Assembly (NCBI GenBank): GCA_033063855.1
Contig: CP093830.1
Span: 13,764,854-13,828,853 of the forward strand
Direction: 5' to 3'
Length of the DNA: 64,000 bases
From: Smittia aterrima
Taxonomy: Eukaryota > Arthropoda > Insecta > Diptera > Chironomidae
Positions 23,399 through 33,953 of the stretch are shown piece by piece. The position numbers and the translations under genes were made by a program. The number at the start of each line of letters is the position of its first letter. Position 1 is the first letter of the stretch. The notes beneath the pieces are model-generated. The model saw only the letters and a list, made by a program, of their open reading frames with translations. It had not been told where the DNA came from and searched no databases.

Positions 23399-26300
23399 TC
23401 ATTCGAATGTGAGAATGAGGTCGTCGCCTTCCAATTTCATTCCAGCATCGATGGACAGCGTCTTGATCACGCCAGCGCGTGGACTCTGGACAATCATTTC
23501 CATTTTCATCGCTAATTTGATAAGGAATCAAATAAATTACTTTAAAGATAATGGGACGTAAAGTCATAATTTACCTGATAAAACGACGAGCGGTTGACCT
23601 TTCTCGATGTGATCGCCTACCTTTACCTTGACCTCAATGACCTGTCCGGGCATTGGAGCTCCAATTTCAGACTTGTTTCCTTTGTTTGCTTTAGGATGAA
23701 TGTGAAGTTCTTTGATTCCTTCCTTGTCACGAATAAGAACCGAACGCAATTGACCGTTGAGTTCAAAGAAGACTTCCTTCTCTCCATTTGGTGTAAGATC
23801 TTCAGCTGTCGCGAGAGTCTTAATATGCAAAGTTTTGCCTCTCTCGATGGTCACTTCGAACTCTTCTCCAACCTTCGGGCCCATCAAAAACACTCTCGTG
23901 TCGAGTTTATCGACTGGGCCGTAAGTTTCACGGAACGTCAAGAAGTCTTCAGTTACTTGTGGATACAAAGCAGCTGACATCACATCGCGATCATTGGCAT
24001 GAGGATGAGATTCCAAAATGTCAGCCTTTAATTTCTTGAAATCCAATGGTGGAAGCGATTCTCCTGGGCGACCTTCAACGCGTGGCATATCTTTCAAGAC
24101 GTGGGATCTGAAGGGTTCAGGGAAGCCACCATGAGGAATTCCGATTGCTCCTTGCAAGAATTCAACGACAGATTTTGGGAATGAAAGTTCCTCAGCTCTC
24201 TCCTTGACTTGATCAGCTGTCAAATGATTTTGAACCATGAATTGAGCGAGATCACCAACGACCTTCGATGAAGGCGTAACCTTAATGATGTCTCCAAGCA
24301 ACAAGTTCGCTTCGCGATAAGCTTTCTTGACATCTTCGAAGAAATCTCCGAGACCAAGCGAATAAGCTTGGAACTGCAAGTTGGTGTATTGTCCTCCGGG
24401 AATTTCGTTCATGTAAACGTCAGCGTTGCCAGATTTCATTGTCGTTGTGCATTCGAAAGGAGCATAAAGTGTTCTTGTCATTTCCCAGTAAGCAGAGTAT
24501 TCAGAGTTATCCGACAAATTGAAGCCAGTGTCAAGAGGAGTGCCCTGAAGTGAAGCGATGACTGCTCCCATGCTTGGTTGTGAGGTCATTCCACTCATTG
24601 AATCAGCGGCAACGTCAACAACATCAGCACCAGCCTGAGCACAAGCAAGCATACTGGCAACTCCAGCGCCTGATGTGTCGTGAGTGTGAATGTGGATTGG
24701 GACGTCTGGATGCTTTTGACGAATAGCGTCGATGAGAATGCTTGCAGCGCGAGGTTTCAACAGACCAGCCATGTCTTTGATACATAAAACGTGAGTTCCA
24801 GCTTTGACGAGCTCATCAGCAAGATTTGTGTAGTACTTCAAGTTGTATTTTGTCTTCGTAGGATCGCTTACATCTCCAGTGTAAGAAATAGCAGCCTCGA
24901 CAACGCCACCAGCTTTAGCAGCTGCGTCCATTCCAAGAATTAAGTTTGGCAAGTAATTCAAACTGTCGAAGACTCGGAAGATGTCCATTCCGCATTGAAC
25001 CTAAAATTATTTTAACTTTTGACTTTGATGATTTAGATTTCAAAAATCTAAGTTTACCGAAAGGTCGCAGAACTTGTAGACAACGTTATCTGGGTAGTTG
25101 GTGTAACCAACAGCGTTAGCGCCTCTCAATAGCATTTGGAAAGGAATATTTGGAATTCGGTTTCTCATTTCTTCAAGACGTTCCCATGGACACTCATGTA
25201 AGAATCGCAAGCTGACATCAAAGGTTGCACCTCCCCAGTTTTCCTTTAACGAAAATAAAAAGGTTTTAGTAAAGAAATTCAAATTTTAAATAGAAAACTT
25301 ACGAGGGCATACAAGTTGTTGAACTTGTGAGCGACGAACGGAGAAATTTTAAGTAAATCGTGAGTTCGAACTCGTGTGGCGAGCAATGACTGATGAGCGT
25401 CACGGAAAGTTGTATCCATCAACAACAATTCTTTTTTGCCGCGCACAGTTTTTGCGAAAGCTGCAGGGCCTTCAGCCTTCAAGATATCGCGAAGTCCAGG
25501 AGGTGGAGCGGTCACTACAAAATCAATTTGTTTTAGTAAATCGATAAAATAAGTTTTGGCTTCAAACTAATGATGAAAAACATGAAGAAGGCAACAACAA
25601 TCTAATGAAAATGATAAAAAAATAATTTCAAAACTAAAATACCTTTTCTGCCTTCTTCTTTTTCTTGTTCCAGCGCTTCTGGCGACAAGTCTAAATTTCG
25701 TTTTTGTTAATAAGTGAGAAAACAACATTGATTTGATATAAAAAACAAAAAACTGAAACTAAAAAGTTTAATTTAGCGGATGAATTAAAATCTATTCTAC
25801 GAAGGAAGTTCATGACAAAGCTCTTTTTGTCAATTGAAAGCTTTCCTGATCATTCAAGCTGAACAATTTGTTAGTGCTTTGGGATTAAAGTTAACAATTC
25901 AAATCTTATCCATTCAATCACTGAAACTTTCACCCGAAAACTTTCAAGAACTTCACTTACAAAACCAGTGATAAATCACAGGATGAAATTCGCCTTGAAA
26001 CGGAAATTGAATTGAAATTCTAATTTTAAATATAAAATAAAAGTTTCATCCGCCCCCTCAGCATAGATTTGAGTTTCTTGATCTTTGTCATTAAAAGCGT
26101 TTAAAAATAGCTTCGAAAAAATATTTAAAAACAACAGCGAATAAAAAAGTGAACGCGATAGACACTCACCAAGTGGAAGAGTCGGCACGTGAGGATGAAT
26201 GTTTGCTGGCTTCAATTTTGTTGCCAAGGGCGTTTGTGGACCGTTGACCAAAACTTCTCCTAAGTAGTTGAGGAGCTTTTGAGCTCGGTTCTGTGATCTT

Positions 26301-27947
26301 GGAAAGACGAAAAGTTGAGGATGTTCATCAATGAAATAAGTGTCGAGGACTCCGTTGAGGAACTTCTGGTTCTCCAAGACATTGAGCAAGAATGGGATGT
26401 TTGTCTTCACACCGCGAATTCTGAACTCACGAAGAGCTCTCGTCATTTTAGCTGCTGAGCCTTGCAAATCTTGCGAGTGTGAGATGACTTTAACGAGCAA
26501 AGAATCGTAGTAAGGTGAGATGATAGCGCCAGCGTATGCACTGGCCGAGTCAAGACGGATTCCCATGCCTTCTCCGCTTCTGAACACTTCAAGACGACCG
26601 ACGCTTGGTTGGAAGTCATTTGCGGGATCTTCAGTTGTAACACGGCATTGAATTGCGTAACCTTGCGTCTTGATGTTGTCTTGGCTCAATCCCAACTCAG
26701 GTAAAGTGATGCCCTCAGCCACACGAATTTGCGACTGAACTAAATCAATGCCAGTGATTTCTTCTGTGACTGTGTGTTCCACTTGAAGACGAGCATTGAC
26801 TTCAATGAAGAAGAAGTTTCCGGATTCATCGGCAAGGAACTCAACGGTACCAGCGTTTTCATAGCCAACATGCCGAGCAAGTCGCACAGCATTTTCAGTC
26901 ATTCGATCACGAACTTCGATTGGTAACGAAGGAGCTGGAGCAATCTCAACCACTTTCTGATGTCTTCTCTGTACACTGCAATCTCGCTCGTAAAGATGAA
27001 CGACATTGCCAGCCTTATCTCCCAATAATTGAACTTCAATGTGACGTGGTCGTTCGATAAACTTCTCAATGAACATCGCTCCATTACCGAAAGCAGCCTT
27101 TGCTTCTGAACTTGCTCGTTGGAAACTCTCTTCAACCTCTTCCATCTTACGAACGACTCTCATTCCTCGTCCTCCTCCGCCGTAAGCTGCTTTGAAGATG
27201 ACAGGAAGTCCATGCTGTCTACAGAAAGCAACTGCTTCTTCTTTGTTGTGAACTGGTCCATCTGTGCCGGGACTAAAAATTCAAATTATTTCATAAAAAA
27301 TTGTCGTAATCAGTTAAATTATTTACACAATTGGAACTTTAGCTTCGATAGCAGCGACACGAGCAGCAACTTTATCTCCCATCTGTTGGACGACCTTCGG
27401 CGATGGTCCAATGAAACGTAAGCCGGCATCAATTACCGCTTGAGCAAAGTCGGATCGTTCAGAAAGGAATCCATAGCCGGGATGAACGGCATCTAATGAA
27501 TCCAAGATTAGAAATCTAACTCAACAACGCTCGCATTTAAAGATTCCCCACCAATGTCGTTCTCCTTGCAGACACGAATGATTTCTGGAATGTTCAGATA
27601 AGCCTCAACTGGGGGAAGGCCTTTACCAACGAGATACGACTCATCAGCCTTCTGTCGATGCATGTGCATCTTGTCTTGTTCCGAGTAGACGGCGACCGAG
27701 CGAATCCCAAGTTCGCTACAAGCTCGAAAGACTCGAATCGCGATTTCTCCTCGGTTCGCCACCAACACTGAACGAATAGGTTTGTACTCCACCTTTAAAC
27801 GAAAAATTGAGTTAATAATGATATCACAAACATTGTCAACTCGAAACTTACATTTGTTGAATATTTGTTTTTGTTAATGTTGAAGATTCTAATTCGAGGA
27901 GCTTGCCGAAGCGCTCGAATTCCAACACCAGCGATGCACATCGACAT
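23399..27947 (-). CDS. PC: Pyruvate carboxylase, mitochondrial
   Basis: Nine coding exons: complement(join(23399..23511, 23575..25000, 25058..25243, 25303..25514, 25643..25690, 26170..27272, 27327..27492, 27552..27792, 27852..27947)), 1196 residues, the expected size. A mitochondrial leader (MSMCIAGVGIRALRQAPRIR) precedes the biotin carboxylase domain (VLVANRGEIAIRVFRA, AYGGGGRGMR, EVNARLQVEHTVTE). The carboxyltransferase domain follows (TTFRDAHQSLLATR, CIKDMAGLLKP, HTHDTSGAG), then a C-terminal biotinyl domain with the AMKMEM biotin site. The alanine codon of AMKM is split by the last intron. The enzyme carboxylates pyruvate to oxaloacetate for the citrate cycle, lipid and trehalose synthesis. 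The 48-base exon at 25643-25690 (DLSPEALEQEKEEGRK) could be skipped without changing the frame. Confidence 0.97.
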
Positions 27948-29781
27948 TTTCTTTGGCCTTTTGGGTTAAGTCTGAACCATAAACGAAACGATCGTGTTAG
28001 TTTCCAATGTTGTTGCCAAATGAAAGATTAAGAACATGAAAATCAGTAAAGCAAATAGAAATCTGCAATTTGCGCAATTTATTTTTCTTGATGTGCGTCA
28101 GAAGTCTACAATTTGCAATTAACGAGTTGCTGCAGTCTTAGGTTCACGACGCGTGCGGTCAATTTTATGTCGCCGCTGAAATGACCTTCAATGATACTTT
28201 GCCACTCGAGCGAACGGCGAGTTCTTTTTCACTCGTTTCAAGGGAAAACGTGAGCGACTGTGTCAATGATCTGATTTAATATTTATTCTTTCTACGAGCC
28301 TCTGATAGTCTGGACGATTACGTAAAAGCAGAGCAGATAAGACGTGAGAGTTAGCAAATATTTTCTTATCTTTCTAGTAAGCAATGATTGTTGAACATCA
28401 ACAATAATCGACGTAACTCGCGAAATGTTAATTGTCTAAATTTATCGAGTAATGAGAATTCGTCAACAGCTGTTCCTATCCGAGACTCACTAGGAACGCA
28501 GAAAGATTTTTGACCTTTGGAACCTTTTGGACTTTACTTTTTTAATTTTTTTAAGTCGCTCAGACATAAAATGCTTAACGAATGGCTCATAAAATAAACT
28601 ATTCACTAGATTTCTTTCAAGGCCATCCTTGATTTTCAGAAACGCAATCGATTGTTCGCGAAATATTTTCAGCTCTGATATCAATTATTTTTATTATCTT
28701 CGGTTGGAACGAAGCGCATGAATCAATTAAAGGAACACAGACATCGGCAAAGAGCGGATTTCTACTAAAAGCAAATATTTTATCAGCGACCGGCACGATA
28801 AGCGCAAATTTAGAGTCGCCCTTAAGCATAAACAAGATAAGCGAAAGGTTATTGAAAAGCTTTCCGTCAGCTCCGTTGATTAATGTATTTTGATATGAAA
28901 GAAAATTTCCTTTATCAAGGCTTTCTATTCATCGGCAATGCACTTGTCAGAGCTTAGACGAGACAATTACTTGGCAACACGGAGGAGAAATCATTGCGGT
29001 GCATAAATGAATTGCTACATGCGCAAATGTTTCTTCGTCGATTAAGTAACATGAACATCTTATTATAGAAATGCATCACTTGTTGACATTGAATCATGTA
29101 ATTGCATAATGTCGGAAGTGTGTGCGTGCGAATCTCGTTTATTATCAGCGTTCTTTTGTTTACTTATTCGTGGAAAGTGCGAGGAAAAAGAAGTTCATCT
29201 GATGAGCGCCACAGGGTGCCTCACATAAGTTTTTAAATGTTCTCTGTTTATTATTACGCAATTATGATCTTTTCTCTCGGCTCGTGTCTTATTCTCAGAA
29301 CCGTCAAAAGTTCTTTGTGAACTTTCGCTGTCAATATTATTCAGCTCAAAGTCTTCGAGGGTTCGTCTAGCTTTACTACGACGTTCATGTCCGATTCTAT
29401 TCGAAAACAAAAAAAGAGTTCGAAGAAATATTTACTTAATGTCTATTCACAGAGTTTTACACAAGAAAAAAAATGTTCACAATCGCGCGACGTTTTCTGA
29501 AAAACAACTAAATCGATCGGGAGCTAAAACAAGACTGCTCTGTGAAATTCACCGGTTGAGAGAAATCGAAAAACAACAAAAACAAAAGCACATGTCGAGA
29601 GAGGAAATCCAAGTTTGATGAGAGTAAGCGGTCGATGAAAAAAAGAAGAAAATTAAATGGGCAAACTTGAAAAATTTGATTTGTTTGCGTTGTTTGTTAT
29701 CAAGCAAATCGTTTGAGATACAAAAAGAAAGATTTATGAAGAAATGTTTGTGTTTCAGATAAAGCTCAAAAGCTTTCACAT
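27948..29781. other. Intergenic region upstream of pyruvate carboxylase
   Basis: About 1.8 kb. It probably contains the 5' leader and promoter of the carboxylase near its right-to-left start. No coding frame of quality, RNA gene or repeat was seen. Confidence 0.5.
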
Positions 29782-30999
29782 TTACGAACATTCTGGTACG
29801 ATGAGTTTCACAAAATTTCCTCCTAAGTAATCGCGGCCAATGACTTCATCGTCGTCCCCATCAATCAAATATTTAATGTCCTTTTGTAGTTTTGATTCTT
29901 GAAGCTTTGATTCTCTGATATTTCTAGAGACTTTGCAAATTTCTTTAGTGAGAGCAGCGATAACGCAATCGAGAGTTGTATCATCGAATGATGAACAACA
30001 TTTATCAAGCTCTGAATCAAGCTCATCCTTGTAAATTTCCTTGACTCGAACGCTTATCAAATTATTCTCATTTGCGTCGATAAGGTTTCCTCGGAAAGTT
30101 TCGTTTTCATCGTCAATCGCTTTCATTGCAAGTTTTATTTTTATTTTCAAATGTTTAGCTTCAACGGAAAAGCGTTCAACTTCTGCTGAAAGCTCTTCAA
30201 ATTTGCTGGTCAAAGCAGCGAAATCTTTTTCAATTTCCTCGTCTCTTCTCTCTTGCTCCTCAATTTGCTTGTTGACTTCTTGTACCTCAGAATTTACTTT
30301 TGTGAGTTGCTCGTTCCGTTGGAAAATCGCGACTGTCAATCGAACGATTTTCGGTTGCAATTCAGTTCGAAGCTCCCAATCAATTTTTTCATATTTTCGT
30401 TTTGATTTCGATGTTTCAATCCATTTGTTTGCAAAATTATTCTCAAGTCTCTTTACTTCCCGATTCAATTGCATCTCAATCGTGCTCGTATGATTTTTAC
30501 GAGACTGGACAAGATATTGAAGAACATCTCCTTCAATCATTGGATCAATTCTTTTTTGATAGTTGTCAAGTTCAATCAAGAGATGTTGCATCACTTTCTG
30601 AGTTAGCTCTTTTGTCTTTTCCAATGTCGACAATCGTTGAATTAAAATTTTGTTTAACTCTTTGTTGCTTCGACCTAACAATTCAAAATCAATTTCATTT
30701 GTAGACAAATTGGTTTGTTGGTTCATTCGTTGAATTTCGCATTTGATATTTTGTCGAAAGCTTTGAAGTTCTGAGATATCTTCGAATACTTTTTGAACTT
30801 GAGTTTCGTCATCGCGACAAGCTCTTGAAGGTAAATGTCTGCAAGAATTTCTTCCAAATCCTTTATCCAAGAAACTCTTTGATTTCCTTAATTCACAATT
30901 AAAGTTCTCGCAGTTCTCTTCGAACTTAAAGATTTCAGGTTCAAGCGCAACTTGGCACGTTTTAAAAAAGTCTGACGGAAATTTACAGTTTCCAGCCAT
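29782..30999 (-). CDS. Coiled-coil protein A, unknown
   Basis: Uninterrupted frame of 405 residues from the ATG at 30999 (MAGNCKFPSDFF). After about 100 residues the protein is nearly continuous heptad-like helix (NKQIEEQERRDEEIEKDFAA, ELSAEVERFSVEAKHLKIKI), with several short breaks. The frame stays open upstream of 30999, but that part (hydrophobic, Cys-rich) does not read as protein, so the internal ATG was chosen. Rod-like coiled-coil proteins of this kind are often axonemal or centrosomal; this is only a suggestion. It is head-to-head with a small plus-strand gene 252 bases away. Confidence 0.65.
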   Translation of the reverse strand: MAGNCKFPSDFFKTCQVALEPEIFKFEENCENFNCELRKSKSFLDKGFGRNSCRHLPSRACRDDETQVQKVFEDISELQSFRQNIKCEIQRMNQQTNLSTNEIDFELLGRSNKELNKILIQRLSTLEKTKELTQKVMQHLLIELDNYQKRIDPMIEGDVLQYLVQSRKNHTSTIEMQLNREVKRLENNFANKWIETSKSKRKYEKIDWELRTELQPKIVRLTVAIFQRNEQLTKVNSEVQEVNKQIEEQERRDEEIEKDFAALTSKFEELSAEVERFSVEAKHLKIKIKLAMKAIDDENETFRGNLIDANENNLISVRVKEIYKDELDSELDKCCSSFDDTTLDCVIAALTKEICKVSRNIRESKLQESKLQKDIKYLIDGDDDEVIGRDYLGGNFVKLIVPECS

Positions 31000-31251
31000 C
31001 ACGAAAAATTTTGAAGTTGAATCACGGAAATGTTTGCTGAGTTCAAATGTTTTGAACAAAGTCTGAGGTGTGAACAATGAGCAATCAAGATAAAAACGAC
31101 GTACGCAGATGCAATTGTTATCTTGTGACCTTATTACAAAAATTATAAAACAATTTGTTAGTAAGTGAAATGCAATAATAAACGTGTGCGAATTCCAATT
31201 GAGATAGCAGTTGTCTTTAAGGTTCTGAACGTGCAAGATCTTAATTTAACG

Positions 31252-31474
31252 ATGAAGAAGATTTTTAAGAAAGTTTTTAATCCAATTAAAAATTGTGATT
31301 TGATTCGGACTTCAGCTAGAAAGCTGAGTGGCAATTATTCTCCTTTAGTAAAGAAGCAGCGAGCGACATGGGGTGAGTGAAAATATTTTAAAAATTTTTT
31401 AGCTAATTTCTATTCGATCTCAATTAGAAACTGACTGGATGACGATGATGTGGGTTTCTGGAAGAGTAATTTAG
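31252..31474 (+). CDS. Tiny two-exon protein (55 aa), unknown
   Basis: Coding exons join(31252..31372, 31428..31474). The first exon reads MKKIFKKVFNPIKNC...ARKLSGNYSPLVKKQRATW and ends at a good GTGAGT donor. The second adds ETDWMTMMWVSGRVI and a stop, and an aataaa lies about 20 bases further on. The N-terminus is basic with Ser/Thr/Arg and could be a mitochondrial targeting peptide. An alternative acceptor at 31401-31402 would give a different short tail. No family recognised; a further 3' exon is possible. Confidence 0.42.
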
Positions 31475-31551
31475 ATCTCGTGAAAATTTATGAATAAAAC
31501 ATTGAATATAAATTATTTCTTTAATCTTTTGATAGAGAATTTACATGCAAA

Positions 31552-32348
31552 TTAGATTAATTCGTTCAATGGACTTTGCTCTGAAGAATTTTCTGTTAAT
31601 TTCTTTGATGATGTCGGTTGAACTCGATTGGAGGGTTTGATAACTTTCTTGCACTTCAATTCATTTTCTAATGCGTTACGAAGCAAATCTTGAAGATTTC
31701 TGATTGTGTTTTGTGCTTCATCAATTTTGTTTGTCAGCAGAGATATCTCTGAACTTAAGTTAGTTGTCTCATTGAATTTCCTTTTCGCTTCTTCGAGCTC
31801 TTGTTTTTGTGTCAAAAGCTGATCTGTGCTCCACTCATCGTGCAACTTGGAAATCTTCAATTTTGTTTTCCATGTTTCTCTAAAAATTCCAGTTTCACGT
31901 TGCAAGTGACCAATTTTCTGTCGAACACAATCAGCGTATGATTTAGAGCTTGCTACAAGCTTTGACAGTTTGACATGTTTTGCTGCCAGTTCATCGAACA
32001 TTTTCATTGTAGGATTTTCTTCAGCACTCTTTGCTTTTTGAATCGATTTAATTTTGCACAAACAACAGTGATGTTGGAGTTTCGCATTCTTAAATTCATC
32101 CTCGATCTGATTTGGTTGTTTACATGAATCTTTAGTTCCTTTCGAGTCACTTCATATAATTGTTGAGATCGCTTGAGTTCTAGAAATTGCTTTGAGAACT
32201 TTTTTCTCATTTCTGCGACGTCGTCGTTGACACTTTTTTCAATCTTTTGGTTTTCTTGTTCGATTTTTTGAAGAGCTTTTCCTTGAATGCTCAGAACTTG
32301 GTCTACGATTAAACAATCCTGTTGACTTTTTATGTATTCTCGTCCCAT
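31552..32348 (-). CDS. Coiled-coil protein B with a break in the reading frame
   Basis: Two overlapping open frames on the minus strand. The upstream one (to about 32348 or further) reads ALQKIEQENQKIEKSVNDDV...LELKRSQQLYEVTRKELKIHV. The downstream one reads NQIEDEFKNAKLQHHCCLCK...LTNKIDEAQNTIRNLQDLLR and stops at 31552. They join smoothly as one coiled coil only if the frame shifts near 32105-32135. GT-AG introns of 44 or 50 bases could do this in the same place but lack a pyrimidine tract; a small indel is equally likely. No convincing first exon was found upstream of the ATG at 32348, where coiled-coil-like sequence continues. It may be a pseudogene, a sequencing error or a mis-spliced model. 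Function unknown. Confidence 0.45.
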
Positions 32349-32630
32349 GTCTTCGATTATAAGTTTCAAAAGCTCAATCTTCTCATGAAGCTTTTGAATG
32401 AATTAGCGAAGAACAATTTGAACATTTAACTTCGGTTGGAGCTTTTATTTGTCATATTTGTAGATTTGAAGTGACTTCAGGTCGTCGATGTATCGAAATC
32501 ATTCATTTTTTAAATTTTCTCTTGCGTAAAGCAAATCCGTGTAGTTTTCACAATTAATTTTATCGAACTAATTATAGGAAATTTAAAATTGATTACAAAA
32601 ATATTTCAGTGGTTGCTCAGGAGACTTGGA

Positions 32631-32770
32631 GTCCCACACAACGCGTGACCGCACAACATTAAATTTACTTTCAATTTACATTTAAATTATTTTATATTGA
32701 AAATAAACTAATAACTTAAAATAAATTGATTTTCAATTTAAAATACATAGAAAATAAATTTAAATATACA
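32631..32770. repeat. AT-rich element, copy 1 (partial)
   Basis: It begins with cccacacaac...cgtgaccgcacaacat followed by about 110 bases of palindromic A/T words. The cgtgacc(a/g)cacaaca head is shared with the element at 33183. The opposite terminal repeat is not seen here, so this copy looks truncated. Confidence 0.45.
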
Positions 32771-33182
32771 GACCAAAAATATATCGGGACACTCGCAACA
32801 AATATTTTTTAATTTCAAATATCTCAAGTAATAAGACGAATCTCGAAAAAGTAAAAACGCTCAAATAAAGCTCATTTATTCTTGTATTTATTCACTTTCA
32901 ACTTCGACGTCTAATAACTTTTGCTGAAGACGGAATATTCTTGAGATTTTTTCAAACAAATGACTGACGTCTTGTGAATTGGAATCGGCGGTTGAAAAAA
33001 TTAATGTTTTTCGCGGTCGCCAAAAATTAAATAAACGTTACCGACCGATCTACTGTTCGCAATAAATGTCTTTTTTTTCGCACAAAGCTGACTTCTTATA
33101 GCGAATAATTTTCTTCACCAGTCGATTGTGAATTTTATTTAAAACAAGTGGCAGTAGCAGTTCGTACCAAACTTACTGTAGG

Positions 33183-33432
33183 GTCGTGACCACACAACAC
33201 AGACTTTTTTGGCTTCGAATTTATTTTAAATTTAAAATAAATTCGCAATAAAATAATTTTAAAATCAATTGAAAATTTATTGAAAATCAATTTAAATTAA
33301 ATTTATTTTCAATACATTTTATATAAAAAATGACAATAAATTTAAAATAAATTTAATACTTTGAAGAATTTAAAATAAATTTAATTTAAATTTATTGTAA
33401 ATTTATTTTATATGTTGTGTGGCATGACACGG
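33183..33432. repeat. AT-rich element, copy 2, with imperfect terminal inverted repeats
   Basis: The left end gtcgtgaccacacaacac and the right end atgttgtgtggcatgacacgg are imperfect inverted repeats: the right end reversed reads ccgtgtcatgccacacaaca. The roughly 210-base interior is self-complementary A/T sequence. The size, terminal repeats and lack of coding are typical of a MITE. A target-site duplication could not be settled by eye. Confidence 0.5.
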
Positions 33433-33597
33433 CTCAATTTTATTTTATTCAAGTGGAGTTTACCAAGATTTAAAAATTAAAAAATCGCGTAAATTACTTT
33501 GTGACACAGACACTTTATGATGAACATGGGTCACTTGAATATGATAATTCCGGGGAATTTTTATTTTAAATACAAGAACAAAATAATGCTTCTCGAG

Positions 33598-33635
33598 TAT
33601 AAAAGCAGTTAGTCCTCTCTTGGCTTCATTCAGTT
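33598..33635 (+). promoter_or_regulatory. TATA box plus initiator of Kazal-like gene
   Basis: tataaaa at 33598-33604 is followed about 30 bases later by ttcattcagttt, which contains the insect initiator TCAGTT (33630-33635). The spacing is right for a focused core promoter. Transcription would begin about 65 bases before the ATG at 33697. Confidence 0.7.
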
Positions 33636-33696
33636 TAAAAATTAGCTTACAAGTTCATCGAGTCTTCCTGAAATAAAAAACCAATCAATCGATATC

Positions 33697-33953
33697 ATGA
33701 AGCATTTCTACTTGCTCATTTTGGTCATTGCTAGCATTCTGGGCCATACCAATGCATGCGGGCTTCCACATAAAATCTGTGCTATCGATAGAGTAAGTCG
33801 TAATCCACAAAACTTTGCCAACATTTGTGCATTGCAGGCAGAGAACCGCAAACGTGGAGGTAAGATCTGTTACATTTTAGGCAAATGAGATGATGACAAT
33901 TTTTATATTTTCAGGCGATTATTACACATACCAACACTTCGGCGATTGCTAAA
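33697..33953 (+). CDS. Small secreted Kazal-like cysteine-rich peptide
   Basis: Coding exons join(33697..33859, 33916..33953), 66 residues. The signal peptide is MKHFYLLILVIASILGHTNA. The mature part is about 46 residues with four cysteines: CGLPHKIC, the NFANICALQAE segment, and a final HFGDC. The spacing and the N-x-C-x-L-x-x-E and GxC words resemble the core of Kazal-type inhibitors, but two of the usual six cysteines are missing. A role as a secreted protease inhibitor is inferred, not shown. The gene has a strong TATA/initiator promoter and an aataaa downstream, suggesting high regulated expression. Confidence 0.62.

Larger units (their letters stand above)
32349..33597. other. AT-rich gene-free region with repeats
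   Basis: About 1.2 kb that is almost pure A/T over long stretches, built from aatttaaa, aaataaattt and similar words, and broken by the two related elements listed separately. No gene recognised. A first exon of coiled-coil gene B could be hidden near 32400-32560. Confidence 0.55.

Noticed and set aside
25976..26169. Read-through extension after the large pyruvate carboxylase exon
   Set aside because: A GTGAGT donor at 26169 and the matching phase of the 48-base exon show it is intron.
31000..31236. Upstream extension of coiled-coil gene A
   Set aside because: Hydrophobic and Cys-rich, unlike the rest of the protein, and it would overlap the promoter of the small plus-strand gene.
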